This document shows, in pieces, positions 52,005 through 60,498 of a DNA stretch of 64,000 bases. The notes below the pieces were generated by a model that saw only the letters and a program-made list of their open reading frames with translations, was not told the DNA's origin and made no database searches. The DNA lies in assembly GCA_051648405.1 (NCBI GenBank), contig JBOFFC010000159.1, positions 133,648 through 197,647 on the forward strand. The letters are read 5' to 3'. The position numbers and the translations under genes are program-made. Position 1 is the first letter of the stretch. Each line of letters starts with the position of its first letter. The DNA comes from JBOFFC01 sp051648405 (GTDB lineage Bacteria; Planctomycetota; Planctomycetia; Pirellulales; Lacipirellulaceae).

Positions 52005-52724
52005 ATGAACCGTTGCCTGCGAACCTGGGCGGTGCTCGCCGCGCTCGGCGCCCCCGCTAGCGCCGTCGCGCTCAACCCCGTCTCCTGGACCTACCAGCAA
52101 ACGATCCGGCGGGCCGACACGCGCGTCACCTGGACCTCGCCGACGGCGATCGAGCTGGGACTCGCCGCTTACCGCTGGGACTACGAGATCACCCAGGCGA
52201 CCGCGACCGCTGGGTTCTTGCCGGTCAACATCCTGCCGGAGCTGGGGGACCTGCGGACCGGGGCCGGGGTGACCCGCGACCTGCCGGCGGTGCTGCTGAG
52301 CGAGTCGCTCGTCGAGCCGACGACCGGCACCCGGGCCGACCTCTTGATCGAGGTCGATGCGGCAGGCTTTGGCCAAGCCGTCGCCAGTAACATCGCCCTG
52401 GGGACGGTCAACGTGCTTGGCTTTCCCGTCACGATCAGCCGAATCGACCTGACGGCCACGATCCGGGTCGAGGGCTTTGCTCAGGGGGACTTCAACCTCG
52501 ACCGGGCGATCAACGCCGGAGACTACACGGCGTGGGTCGCGGCCTACGGTTTGGGGGCCCCGTCGGTCGCCGACGCCAACCGCGACGGCCGCGTGAACGC
52601 CGCCGACTTCACGGTGTGGCGCGACCTGCTCCCCGAGGGCGCCACGGCAGTCCCCGAACCGACTACGCTCCCCCTCATGGGGATGGCGTTTCTGCGGGCG
52701 CGGCGGGGGCGTCGTCGCGGCTGA
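52005..52724 (+). CDS. PEP-CTERM protein with dockerin-like repeats
   Basis: 239 residues from ATG 52005; an upstream in-frame start at 51951 is less likely because the signal peptide (TWAVLAALGAPASAVA) begins here. A 130-residue beta domain is followed by two dockerin-like Ca-binding repeats: GDFNLDRAINAGDYTAW and DANRDGRVNAADFTVW. The end has A-V-P-E-P-T-T-L-P-L-M-G-M-A and R-R-G-R-R-R-G, a short and poorly hydrophobic PEP-CTERM-type tail, so exosortase processing is less certain here. The last 50 bases overlap, tail to tail, the methyltransferase gene. Confidence 0.85.
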   Translation: MNRCLRTWAVLAALGAPASAVALNPVSWTYQQTIRRADTRVTWTSPTAIELGLAAYRWDYEITQATATAGFLPVNILPELGDLRTGAGVTRDLPAVLLSESLVEPTTGTRADLLIEVDAAGFGQAVASNIALGTVNVLGFPVTISRIDLTATIRVEGFAQGDFNLDRAINAGDYTAWVAAYGLGAPSVADANRDGRVNAADFTVWRDLLPEGATAVPEPTTLPLMGMAFLRARRGRRRG

Positions 52725-53394
52725 AGAACAGCAGGTGCTGCCACGGCAGGCGTTGGTACTCGCCGCTGAGCGCCAGGCCGTTCGCGGCGAACTCACGCAC
52801 GCACTGTTCCCGCGTCATCTTGTGGAGCGGCTGGATCGGGACGTCGGGGTCCTCGGCGCGGAACTCGACCAGGGCGACACGCCCCGCGGGCTTGAGCGAC
52901 CGCCTCACCGCAGCCAGCGTCTCCGCGGGGTCCGACAGCTCGTGGTAGACATCGACCATCAGCACGAGGTCGAGCTCGCCGTCGGGGAGCCCCGCGTCGT
53001 TGTCGGTCGCGAGCACCGGACGGACGTTCTCGACACGCCGCGCCTTGGCGCGCTCGGCGAGCAGCTCGAGCATCTCGGGCTGGATGTCGGTCGCGTAGAC
53101 GACCCCGTTGGGGGCGACCTTGTCGGCGATCTGCAGCGTGTAGAACCCGTTCCCGCAGCCGAGGTCGCAGACCGTCTGGCCGCGCTCGAGCTTGAGAGCC
53201 CTCAGCAGCTTGCGCGGCTCTTCCTCGCGGTTGCGTGACGTGCGGGTGAGCCACTCGGCGCCGGTGAAGTGCATCGTCTGCGCGATCTGCCGCCCCAGGT
53301 AGACGCCGTCGGGGGGCGGGGCGGCGCCGGCGGGAAACGCCGCCGTCACGAGCGCCAACTGCAGCAAACGGCGGAAGAGAAAAGGGAGGGGCAT
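52675..53394 (-). CDS. Class I SAM-dependent methyltransferase with export signal
   Basis: 239 residues. Begins with a Sec-type signal (LLQLALVTAAFPAGAAPPPD), unusual for an enzyme that needs cytosolic S-adenosylmethionine. The Rossmann core follows: TVCDLGCGNGFYTLQIADKV (motif I), V-V-Y-A-T-D-I-Q-P-E-M (acidic loop), LDLVLMVDVYHELSDPAETL (motif IV), RRSLKPAGRVALVEFRAEDP. The fold resembles UbiE/Methyltransf_11 types. The signal-like helix could instead be a membrane anchor with the enzyme inside. Convergent with the PEP-CTERM gene; substrate unknown. Confidence 0.87.
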   Translation of the reverse strand: MPLPFLFRRLLQLALVTAAFPAGAAPPPDGVYLGRQIAQTMHFTGAEWLTRTSRNREEEPRKLLRALKLERGQTVCDLGCGNGFYTLQIADKVAPNGVVYATDIQPEMLELLAERAKARRVENVRPVLATDNDAGLPDGELDLVLMVDVYHELSDPAETLAAVRRSLKPAGRVALVEFRAEDPDVPIQPLHKMTREQCVREFAANGLALSGEYQRLPWQHLLFFSRDDAPAAPAETPSP

Positions 53395-53448
53395 GCGGGG
53401 GATTCTATCCCGACCGCGGCCCTCGCACCGAGAAATCGCCCGGGCGCG

Positions 53449-54549
53449 TTACTCGCGACCGGCGACGCGACGCTTGACCTGCGCCGCCACGGCGCGCAGC
53501 TCGCGGGCCCCGCGACGCACGCGGTTTACGGCGCCGGGCGCCGTCAGGACGACGCGCTGCTGCGGGATCGGCGAGCAGCCGAGGTGCTCCTTGTACGGTT
53601 CGTCGCCGCGCAGGAAGTCGATCCGCTTCAGGCCGCGCTCGATTGCGTTGCGGACGACCTCGAGGTTGAGCATCCAGCCGACCTGCAACCGGTCAAACTC
53701 GGGGTCGCGACCGAGTAGGAACAGGTCGATCCGATCCCCGCTGCGGACGCCGATCGCGGCGGCGGCGGCGCGCCCTTCGACCGACAGCAGTGCGAGTTCC
53801 AGCGACCCCTCGGCGTGCCAACTCGCGGCGGCGAGGCGCAGGAACCGCTCGAACCGCGGCGACTGGAACGCACCGCGGCACGCCCCCTCCTCCCAGCGGC
53901 GTTTGTGGAGCTCGACCAGGCTGTCGAACCAAGGGGCGAGCGCCTCGCCGGCGGCGATCCAGCGGCACTCGACGCCGGGGGTCGATTCGCCCCGCCCGAC
54001 GACCTGCCGCACGAGGCGCCGCGTTCGCTTGCCGAGCGAGGCGACGAACGCTTCCCAGTCGGCGGGCAAGCCCACGGCCCAGCGCGAGACGTCGGCTTCG
54101 GGGGTCGCGACGACGCCCCGCGCGGCGAGCTCGGCGACGAGCGCGTCGATCCCCGCGTCCCCCGTGGTGACGCCGTCGAGGCCGATCGTGTCCCAAGTCC
54201 GGCGACCGGGGCCGGTGGTCAGCCACTCGGCGAGTTCGCCGATCGCGCCAGCCCGTTGCGAGGGATCGACGAGCACCGACAGGTCGTCGCCGCACGCCTC
54301 GCCCCCGCCGAGGAGCTCGAGACGCCTGCCGTACGCGAGGCTCTTCGCCATCGCCATGGGGAGGATCGCCGTGGTGTCGTCGGTCGCGTTGCGCGCGACG
54401 AGCGTCGCGAGCTCGCGCTCGTCGCCGTAGGCCTGCCACCACGCGTCGCACCACCCGAACCGCCGGAACGACGCGTCCCCGGCGAGTCGGTCCCACGAGG
54501 GGGCCAGCTCGGCGAGGTCGCGGGCGTCGGTGATGACTCGGACCGGCAT
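53449..54549 (-). CDS. FemAB/CelD-like GNAT acetyltransferase (EPS-modifying)
   Basis: About 366 residues from ATG 54549. Two tandem GNAT-like halves, as in BioF2/CelD-type proteins of polysaccharide loci: SWDRLAGDASFRRFGWCDAW (the W-x-x-x-Y/F-G-W-C-x-A-W start), WAVGLPADWEAFVASLGKRT and R-R-L-V-R-Q in the middle, and AAAAIGVRSGDRIDLFLLGR with IDFLRGDEPYKEHLGCSP at the end. Soluble. It follows the MBOAT gene by 35 bases and lies in the same minus operon as the SGNH protein, so it probably transfers an acyl or aminoacyl group to a cell-envelope glycan precursor. Confidence 0.85.
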   Translation of the reverse strand: MPVRVITDARDLAELAPSWDRLAGDASFRRFGWCDAWWQAYGDERELATLVARNATDDTTAILPMAMAKSLAYGRRLELLGGGEACGDDLSVLVDPSQRAGAIGELAEWLTTGPGRRTWDTIGLDGVTTGDAGIDALVAELAARGVVATPEADVSRWAVGLPADWEAFVASLGKRTRRLVRQVVGRGESTPGVECRWIAAGEALAPWFDSLVELHKRRWEEGACRGAFQSPRFERFLRLAAASWHAEGSLELALLSVEGRAAAAAIGVRSGDRIDLFLLGRDPEFDRLQVGWMLNLEVVRNAIERGLKRIDFLRGDEPYKEHLGCSPIPQQRVVLTAPGAVNRVRRGARELRAVAAQVKRRVAGRE

Positions 54550-54584
54550 GGGAGGACTCGAGGAGCTATGTGTCGCGCGTCGTG

Positions 54585-55985
54585 TCAGAACTGGAAGTAC
54601 AGGAACGGGCTGGCCGCGTCGAAGCGGAGCACGCAGACCAGCAGCAGCAGCGCGGCCAGGACGCCGGTGAGCGTCCCCAGCGGCAAGCGGAAGCGCCAGA
54701 TGTTGGGGACAAACTGCGTGATCGCCAGCAGCACCACCAGCAGCCCGGCGGCGGTCACGCCCCCCACTGCCGCGAGCGGATCGACTTCGATTCCGCGCAT
54801 CCCGGCGAGCGCCGCGTAGACGGTCGTCGCGTCGGCGACGGTCGTCATCCGGAACAGCACCCAGCCCAAGACCACGGCGAAGAACGTGAGCGCACGCCCG
54901 ACGCCCGTCGGTAGCGCGCGGCCGACCAGCTTCTGCCACAGGACGTTCGTCACCAGCAGCAAACCGTGGTACCCACCCCAAAGGACGAAGGTCCAGCCGG
55001 CGCCGTGCCACAAGCCGCCGATCAGCATCACCAGCATCAGGTTGCGGGCCGTCAGCACCAGGCCGCCGCGGCTCCCCCCGAGCGGCACGAAAAGGTAGTC
55101 GCGCAGCATCTGCGACAGGCTCATGTGCCAACGGCGCCAGAACCCTTGCACCGACGACGCTTGGTACGGCGAGTCGAAGTTCTGGCAGAACTCGAAGCCG
55201 AGCATCCGTCCGAGGCCCACCGCCATGTTGCTGTAGCCCGCGAAGTCGAAGTAGAGCTGCATCGAGTAGCCGAGGATCGCGAACCAAGCGGTCGCGAGCC
55301 CCAGCTCGTCGGGATTGGCGAGCAGCGGATCGATGCGGGCGGCGATCGAGTCGGCGAGCAGCACCTTCTGGCTCATGCCGGCGACGAAGAACCAGACCCC
55401 CGACGCGAACACCCCCCAATCAACGCGCCGCTGGAGGCCGCGGAACTGATCATCGACGTCGGCGTAGCGGACGATCGGCCCCGCCACCAGTTGCGGGAAC
55501 ATCGACACGTACGCCGCGAAGTGCAGCAGCGACGGCGCCGGCCGCGCCTGGCCTCGGTAGAGGTCGATCGCGTAGCTCATCGTCTGGAACGTGTAGAACG
55601 AGATGCCGACCGGCAGCACGATCTCGGGCACGGGGACTTGGCCCCCGGTGGCGAGCCACTCGGTGATCGCGTTGTAGCTCGTCGCGGCGAAGCCGGCGTA
55701 CTTGAACACCGCGAGGACCGACAGGTTCATCGCCACCGACGCAATCAGCCAAACCCGTTTGGCGGCTTGCGACTCGGCCGCGAACAGCCGGCGCCCGACC
55801 TCGTAGTCGAAGACCGTCGAGCCGATCAGCAGGCCGAGGAACCGCCAGTCCCACGTCCCGTAGAACAGGCAACTTGCCGCGACGAGGATCCCCAGCCGCG
55901 CGCGGCTCCCGATCGGTGGCAGCCACCACAGGGCGAGCACCACCGGCAGGAACAGCAGGACGAAGACGTAGCTATTGAACAGCAA
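54585..55985 (-). CDS. MBOAT-family membrane O-acyltransferase
   Basis: 466 residues when started at TTG 55985, which lies five bases after GGGAGG and gives MLFNSYVFVLLFLPVVLALW, the canonical start of this family. An upstream ATG at 56012 would add nine residues. About ten membrane helices. MBOAT signatures are GISFYTFQTMSYAIDLYRGQ, SVQGFWRRWHMSLSQMLRDY and GGLWHGAGWTFVLWGGYHGL with the catalytic His. Like AlgI/DltB, it should pass acetyl groups across the inner membrane to a periplasmic partner, here the SGNH-like protein whose gene overlaps it by 14 bases. Confidence 0.92.
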   Translation of the reverse strand: MLFNSYVFVLLFLPVVLALWWLPPIGSRARLGILVAASCLFYGTWDWRFLGLLIGSTVFDYEVGRRLFAAESQAAKRVWLIASVAMNLSVLAVFKYAGFAATSYNAITEWLATGGQVPVPEIVLPVGISFYTFQTMSYAIDLYRGQARPAPSLLHFAAYVSMFPQLVAGPIVRYADVDDQFRGLQRRVDWGVFASGVWFFVAGMSQKVLLADSIAARIDPLLANPDELGLATAWFAILGYSMQLYFDFAGYSNMAVGLGRMLGFEFCQNFDSPYQASSVQGFWRRWHMSLSQMLRDYLFVPLGGSRGGLVLTARNLMLVMLIGGLWHGAGWTFVLWGGYHGLLLVTNVLWQKLVGRALPTGVGRALTFFAVVLGWVLFRMTTVADATTVYAALAGMRGIEVDPLAAVGGVTAAGLLVVLLAITQFVPNIWRFRLPLGTLTGVLAALLLLVCVLRFDAASPFLYFQF

Positions 55986-57087
55986 GGCGACCTCCCGCTG
56001 CGGCTCGGGCATCGGCGCCCAGGAGGGCGTCGATCATCTTCCGCGTGTTCGCTTCGATCGGGTGGATGCCGTCGAAGAACGCGGTCGGGTCTCCGTCGAA
56101 CGAATCGAGCATCGTGAAGTCGGCGACGCGTCCCCCGGCGGGGATCGTCTCCGCGAGGAGCTTTAGCACGTCGTCGCGCCGTGCGGCGAGCCGCCCGGCC
56201 TTGTCGAGCTCGGCGACGAGCTCGGGCCGCCAGGTCGTCACGAACGCGTGCAGCGTGACGTCGTGCTCGCGGCACAGCGCGCACAGCGCTCGCCACGTGG
56301 CGACACGGCGCGGGGAGAGCCGCCGGTACCGGGCGTAGAGGCGGGTGTAGTCGTCTTGTGTGACGCTGAGGGCGGCGGCGAAGTCGTAGGTCCCCGCGGC
56401 CCGCTCGCGTTCGCGGCGGTGGTAGACGATCTCGCCGGTCGGCGCGAACGTCTCGTCGTGATCGGCGGGAGTAGCCCCCGCGACGCGGCGCAACGACCGC
56501 AACGAGCTAACGCTCTGCTGCCAGCTCAACAGCTCGCGCAGCGGGCGGAGGCGGTCGTCCCAGGTGAGCGAATCCGTCGCGAGTCCGCGGAGGAACGGGT
56601 TGCGGAGCAACTCGCCATCGACGCCGGGAGTCTCGACGAACGCATCGACGTCGACCCCCACGACGACCATCCGCGGCCAGTCGCCGGAAAGGTCGTGGCT
56701 GGCGCGGACCAGGGCCAAGTAGTCTTCGGGCCGGCCGTAGTAGACCGCCGCGTTGAAGAACCGCAGGCCGGTCCGTTCGGCGAGCCGCGAGGTCTCGAAC
56801 TTCATCGCCCGCGACGAGCCGAGCAGCAGCCCCTCGGGCGACTTCGCGGCGCGGAGCAGGTCAATCTTCTCGCCGCGCGACGTGCGGGTGATCGCCGGCA
56901 GCAGGCCGGTTCCGTACTGGCCGTACGGATCGACCGCCAGGTTGAGCGCGGCGGCAGCGACGAGCCCCAGGACGAACGTAACGACGAACGCGCGCAGAAA
57001 CGCGCCCGAGCGGGCGCCGTTGATCGACGGCTGATCGGCGACTTTCGGCGCCGGGGCCGTCGCGATGCGTTCGGGGGCTTCGACCAC
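55972..57087 (-). CDS. AlgJ/AlgX-like SGNH-fold acyltransferase, membrane anchored
   Basis: 371 residues from GTG 57087. One N-terminal membrane helix (AFVVTFVLGLVAAAALNLAV), then a periplasmic domain with an SGNH-like block I G-L-L-L-G-S-S-R-A-M (Ser nucleophile candidate) and a block V F-D-G-I-H-P-I-E-A-N (Asp/His). Such proteins accept acetyl groups from MBOAT partners and place them on glycans. The 3' end overlaps the MBOAT start by 14 bases. The intervening domain is not close to alginate enzymes, so the acceptor is open. Confidence 0.82.
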   Translation of the reverse strand: MVEAPERIATAPAPKVADQPSINGARSGAFLRAFVVTFVLGLVAAAALNLAVDPYGQYGTGLLPAITRTSRGEKIDLLRAAKSPEGLLLGSSRAMKFETSRLAERTGLRFFNAAVYYGRPEDYLALVRASHDLSGDWPRMVVVGVDVDAFVETPGVDGELLRNPFLRGLATDSLTWDDRLRPLRELLSWQQSVSSLRSLRRVAGATPADHDETFAPTGEIVYHRRERERAAGTYDFAAALSVTQDDYTRLYARYRRLSPRRVATWRALCALCREHDVTLHAFVTTWRPELVAELDKAGRLAARRDDVLKLLAETIPAGGRVADFTMLDSFDGDPTAFFDGIHPIEANTRKMIDALLGADARAAAGGRLAVQ

Positions 57088-57352
57088 GGGGCAGGGTGGG
57101 CGGGTGCGAGGGAGGATTGCGGGTCCCCAATCCTAGCTTTCCGCGTGGCGCCCGCCACGACAACGGATCGGACGGTTGTGCGGTTTGGGCGACCCGGGTC
57201 GTTCAATAAGACTGGGGTCCTGCCGCCGTTCGGGAGTCGCTGCGGGCCGTGGCCCCTCGTCGCCCCGTCGGGGTGGGTGTGACCGGCTCCCAGAACCCCG
57301 TCCAATCGCTACCGGAGCCCGCGCCGCGGCAACCCACCCGCCGCCCCTGCTG

Positions 57353-57607
57353 TCAGGGCGACGTGAGCCGCACGCTTGGGAACTCCCAGAACGCCCTGGG
57401 ATTCGCCGCGACGACCCGCTTCACCTCCGCGCGGAGGCGCGCCGCGTCCGGGTGGTCGGTGTAGAAGAGCGCGGAGCGATCGACGCGAGCGCGCGGCTCG
57501 TCGCCGACCGGCGTCGCGAGGGCGGCGACCAGCGTCGCGCACGCCCCCGCCGCGACGAGCGCGGCGCGTGTTCGCTCACTTCGATTGCAGGAGGGCGATT
57601 GCCGCAT
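57353..57607 (-). CDS. Small secreted/membrane protein of unknown function
   Basis: 84 residues from ATG 57607, which overlaps the last 32 bases of the YeiH-type transporter gene. A short hydrophobic helix (RAALVAAGACATLVAALA) is followed by a polar tail with YTDHPDAARLRAEVKRVVAA. No family recognised. The strong third-position GC bias in this frame and the operon position support a real gene, but the size and overlap keep confidence low. Confidence 0.45.
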   Translation of the reverse strand: MRQSPSCNRSERTRAALVAAGACATLVAALATPVGDEPRARVDRSALFYTDHPDAARLRAEVKRVVAANPRAFWEFPSVRLTSP

Positions 57608-58919
57608 CGGGGAACAGTACTCGGAAGACGAGCAGGCACATCGCCAGCGACAACACAAGGTTGAGCGACTGGCCGACGAGGTAAAGCACGAGCGGCTTGC
57701 CGCCGCGCAGCGAGGACCGCAGTTCGGCGAGGTCGGTCTCGACGCCGATCGCGACGAACGCCAGCGCGAAGCACGCGGTCCGGAGTTTCGACGTGACGTC
57801 CCCGACGAGGTGATCGACGAACTCCGCCGCCGAGGGGCCGAACGACGCGGTCGCCGAGAACGCGAGCGACGCGCCGAGGAACCCCAGCAGGAAGCGCGGG
57901 AACGACGCCCACGTCGCCGCAAGCAGGCCGGGGCGATCGGCCTCGCGGCGTGCGACCCCCGACGGGTAGCGGGCTGCCCAGTAGGCGCCGACCGCTAGCG
58001 CCACCGCGCCGATCAGCAGGTTCTGCACCATCTTGACGGTGGTCGCCACGACGAGCGCCGACTCGCCGAGCATCGACCCCGCCACCGCCACCGCGCCGGT
58101 CGAGTCGATCGTCCCGCCGATCCACGCCCCGCCGATGATCGGCCCAAGGCCCATGCACGCGATCAGCGGCGGCATCGCCACCATCATCCCCATGGTGAAC
58201 GCCAGCGACAGCGCGATCGCCAGCGAAAGCTCCTCGCGCTTCGCTCGGCAGGCGGCGGCCGTTGCGATCGCCGCCGACACGCCGCAGACCGCCATGTCGG
58301 CCGAAACCACCATGTTGAGCGACGGCGACTCGATCCGCAGCACGCGTTGGCCGAACCAGAACGTGGTCACGAGGACCACGGGCGTCACGAGCCACGAGAC
58401 CATCACCCCGGGCAGCCCGAGCGCCAGCAACTGGCCGAGCAGCACCTCGGCCCCCAGCAGCACGAGGCCCGTCTTGAGGAACAGCTCGCTGCGCCCCGCG
58501 GCGGCCCACCAGCGCCCGTGCGTCAGGTTCCCGGCGACGAGCCCCAAGGCGATGCACCACAGGGCGTACTCGAGGCCCCAAGCCTTCACGGTCTGTTGCG
58601 CCGCGACAACCTGCGACGCCGTGGCCAGCGTTAGCAGCGCCGCGAACGGCGTCACGAAGCGGCGGACCTTCTCGCCGCGCAGCCGCGCCGCGAAGGCGAA
58701 CGCCGCGCCGAGGCCGAGGCCCACGGCGCCAACCGACGGGGCGTACCCGACGACGCTGGCCACGGGGTTCGTCGCCCACTTGCCCGGGGGCGCGACCGCC
58801 GTGGCGAGCGAATCGACCGACAGCAAGCCGGCGAGCGCGACGCAAGCCGCGAGGACGACCCCCCCCACGACGAGGGAGGCCGCGTCCTCGGAGCAGGGGG
58901 AGGCCGCGTGGCCGCTCAT
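57576..58919 (-). CDS. YeiH/PF03601-type putative sulfate exporter family transporter
   Basis: 447 residues with about 11-12 membrane helices. The family start occurs after a 70-residue extra N-terminal region: ALWCIALGLVAGNLTHGRWW, FLKTGLVLLGAEVLLGQLLA. The core includes ESPSLNMVVSADMAVCGVSA, AIATAAACRAKREELSLAIA and the G-G-T-I-D-S-T-G-A-V-A-V-A-G motif; it ends CFALAFVAIGVETDLAELRS. The substrate of this family is uncertain (sulfonate or sulfate export proposed). The start is inside the fucosidase stop (ATGA), so they are co-translated; the combined role with fucose release is unclear. Confidence 0.88.
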   Translation of the reverse strand: MSGHAASPCSEDAASLVVGGVVLAACVALAGLLSVDSLATAVAPPGKWATNPVASVVGYAPSVGAVGLGLGAAFAFAARLRGEKVRRFVTPFAALLTLATASQVVAAQQTVKAWGLEYALWCIALGLVAGNLTHGRWWAAAGRSELFLKTGLVLLGAEVLLGQLLALGLPGVMVSWLVTPVVLVTTFWFGQRVLRIESPSLNMVVSADMAVCGVSAAIATAAACRAKREELSLAIALSLAFTMGMMVAMPPLIACMGLGPIIGGAWIGGTIDSTGAVAVAGSMLGESALVVATTVKMVQNLLIGAVALAVGAYWAARYPSGVARREADRPGLLAATWASFPRFLLGFLGASLAFSATASFGPSAAEFVDHLVGDVTSKLRTACFALAFVAIGVETDLAELRSSLRGGKPLVLYLVGQSLNLVLSLAMCLLVFRVLFPDAAIALLQSK

Positions 58920-60298
58920 CGGGTGGCGTCGCTAGCCGTCTCCCGCAGCGTCACGGCCACGACGCTGCACGTCGGGTCGGGCGCCGTCGCCGGCAAGTTC
59001 ACGGTCAGCCCGTCGGGACCCAGTTCCGGGGTCACTCCGGCCCCGCGGTCGGCTAGCAGCTCGGCGGAGAGCGCCTCGGAGAACTGCCGCTCGGCCCCCA
59101 TCGGGACGACGAGCTTCCCCTCCGCCGGCCAGTCGAACACGTGCAAGTACAGGGTCGTCGTGTCGCCGCTCCGTTTCGAGGTGACGCGGCCCCAGGCCGG
59201 TTGGCCGACGGGGCTCGCCGACGTGCCGTAGATCGACTCGCCGTTGACTTTCATCCAATCCCCCATCGCCGCCAGGCGCTCGAGGCTCTCCGGCGGGATC
59301 TCACCCGCGGCGGTCGGGCCGACGTTCAGCAAGAAGTTCCCCCCCTTCGACGCGATATCGACCAGCATGCGGGTCAACTGCTCCGACGACTTCCAGTTGT
59401 GGTCGCTCGTCTTGAAGCCCCAGGTGTCGTTCATCGTGACGCACGACTCCCAATCGACTCCCGGCAAGCCTGTTGCCGGGACCTCTTGCTCGGGGGTGCC
59501 GAAGTCGCCGGCAAAGTCCTGCCCCTCGGCGTCGAGGCCCGACATCCCGGCCCGCCCCTTGCCGACGCGGTTGTTGACGATCAGCGTCGGCTTCTTCTTC
59601 ATGAGGAACGCGTAGAGGTCTTTCCCGTCGGGCTCGGTCCACCAACTGACCCATTCGCCGTCGAACCACAGCACCTCGGGGTCGTACATGTCAATCATCT
59701 CGCCGAGCTGCTGCTTCATAAACGCGACGTACTCGGCCTTCCGGCCGGGACGCATGTTGGTGTGGCCGGGGTCATCGACGCGCTGTTGGGTCGGGTGGCG
59801 CCAGTCGAGGATCGAGTGGTAGATGCAGAACTTCACCCCCTGCTTGCGGCACTCGTCGGCGAGGGGCTTCAGCAGGTCGCGCTTCCAGGGAGTGCGATCG
59901 ACCACGTCCCAGTCCCCGGCCTTCGAGTCGAACAGCGCGAAGCCGTCGTGGTGCTTCGACGTGATCACTAGGTACTTCATCCCGGCGGCCTTGGCCGCGG
60001 CGACCCAAGCGGCCGGGTCGTACTTGGTCGGGTTGAACCGCGTCGCGAGCGCTTCGTACTCCTCGAGGGGCGCGCGGCTGTTGCCCAGGATCCACTCCCC
60101 GGTCCCCTGGACCGGCTTGCCGTTCCAGTCCCCGGCGGGGATCGCGTACAGGCCCCAGTGGATGAACATCCCGAACCGCGCCTCACGCCACCAACCCATT
60201 CGCTCGTCGAGCGACGGCTGCTGCGCGGCTACCGGCCCAACGGCAAGGGAAAGAAGAGTCAAAGCGACAAGCGGCAGGTGACCGATCGCGGTACGCAT
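58916..60298 (-). CDS. Alpha-L-fucosidase, GH29
   Basis: 460 residues from ATG 60298. Sec signal HLPLVALTLLSLAVGPVAAQ. GH29 TIM-barrel motifs are RFGMFIHWGLYAIPAGDWNG near 41-60, YLVITSKHHDGFALFDSKAG with H116 and H117, and M-Y-D-P-E-V-L-W-F-D-G-E-W with nucleophile Asp213. VGPTAAGEIPPESLERLAAM marks the domain end. A short beta-sandwich completes it, the usual size for bacterial enzymes. It releases alpha-L-fucose from glycans, and marine fucans are plausible substrates. Divergent from the TIGR03790 gene. Confidence 0.95.
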   Translation of the reverse strand: MRTAIGHLPLVALTLLSLAVGPVAAQQPSLDERMGWWREARFGMFIHWGLYAIPAGDWNGKPVQGTGEWILGNSRAPLEEYEALATRFNPTKYDPAAWVAAAKAAGMKYLVITSKHHDGFALFDSKAGDWDVVDRTPWKRDLLKPLADECRKQGVKFCIYHSILDWRHPTQQRVDDPGHTNMRPGRKAEYVAFMKQQLGEMIDMYDPEVLWFDGEWVSWWTEPDGKDLYAFLMKKKPTLIVNNRVGKGRAGMSGLDAEGQDFAGDFGTPEQEVPATGLPGVDWESCVTMNDTWGFKTSDHNWKSSEQLTRMLVDIASKGGNFLLNVGPTAAGEIPPESLERLAAMGDWMKVNGESIYGTSASPVGQPAWGRVTSKRSGDTTTLYLHVFDWPAEGKLVVPMGAERQFSEALSAELLADRGAGVTPELGPDGLTVNLPATAPDPTCSVVAVTLRETASDATR

Positions 60299-60498
60299 AC
60301 ACGACTCCGGCGACGAGGGGGCCCTCCTGCGCACCGCACACCGACGCGCCAGGCCCACGCACTCTATTCCAAGCCGCGGCCCGAGGCGACCGTCTGCCGG
60401 TCGGCGGCGACGGCCGGCCGTGGACAGGCTACAATCCGCGCCTCTAACCCGCGCGGACTCGCGGGCCGTTTCCCGTCTCGTCATCGATCGAGTTGGTC

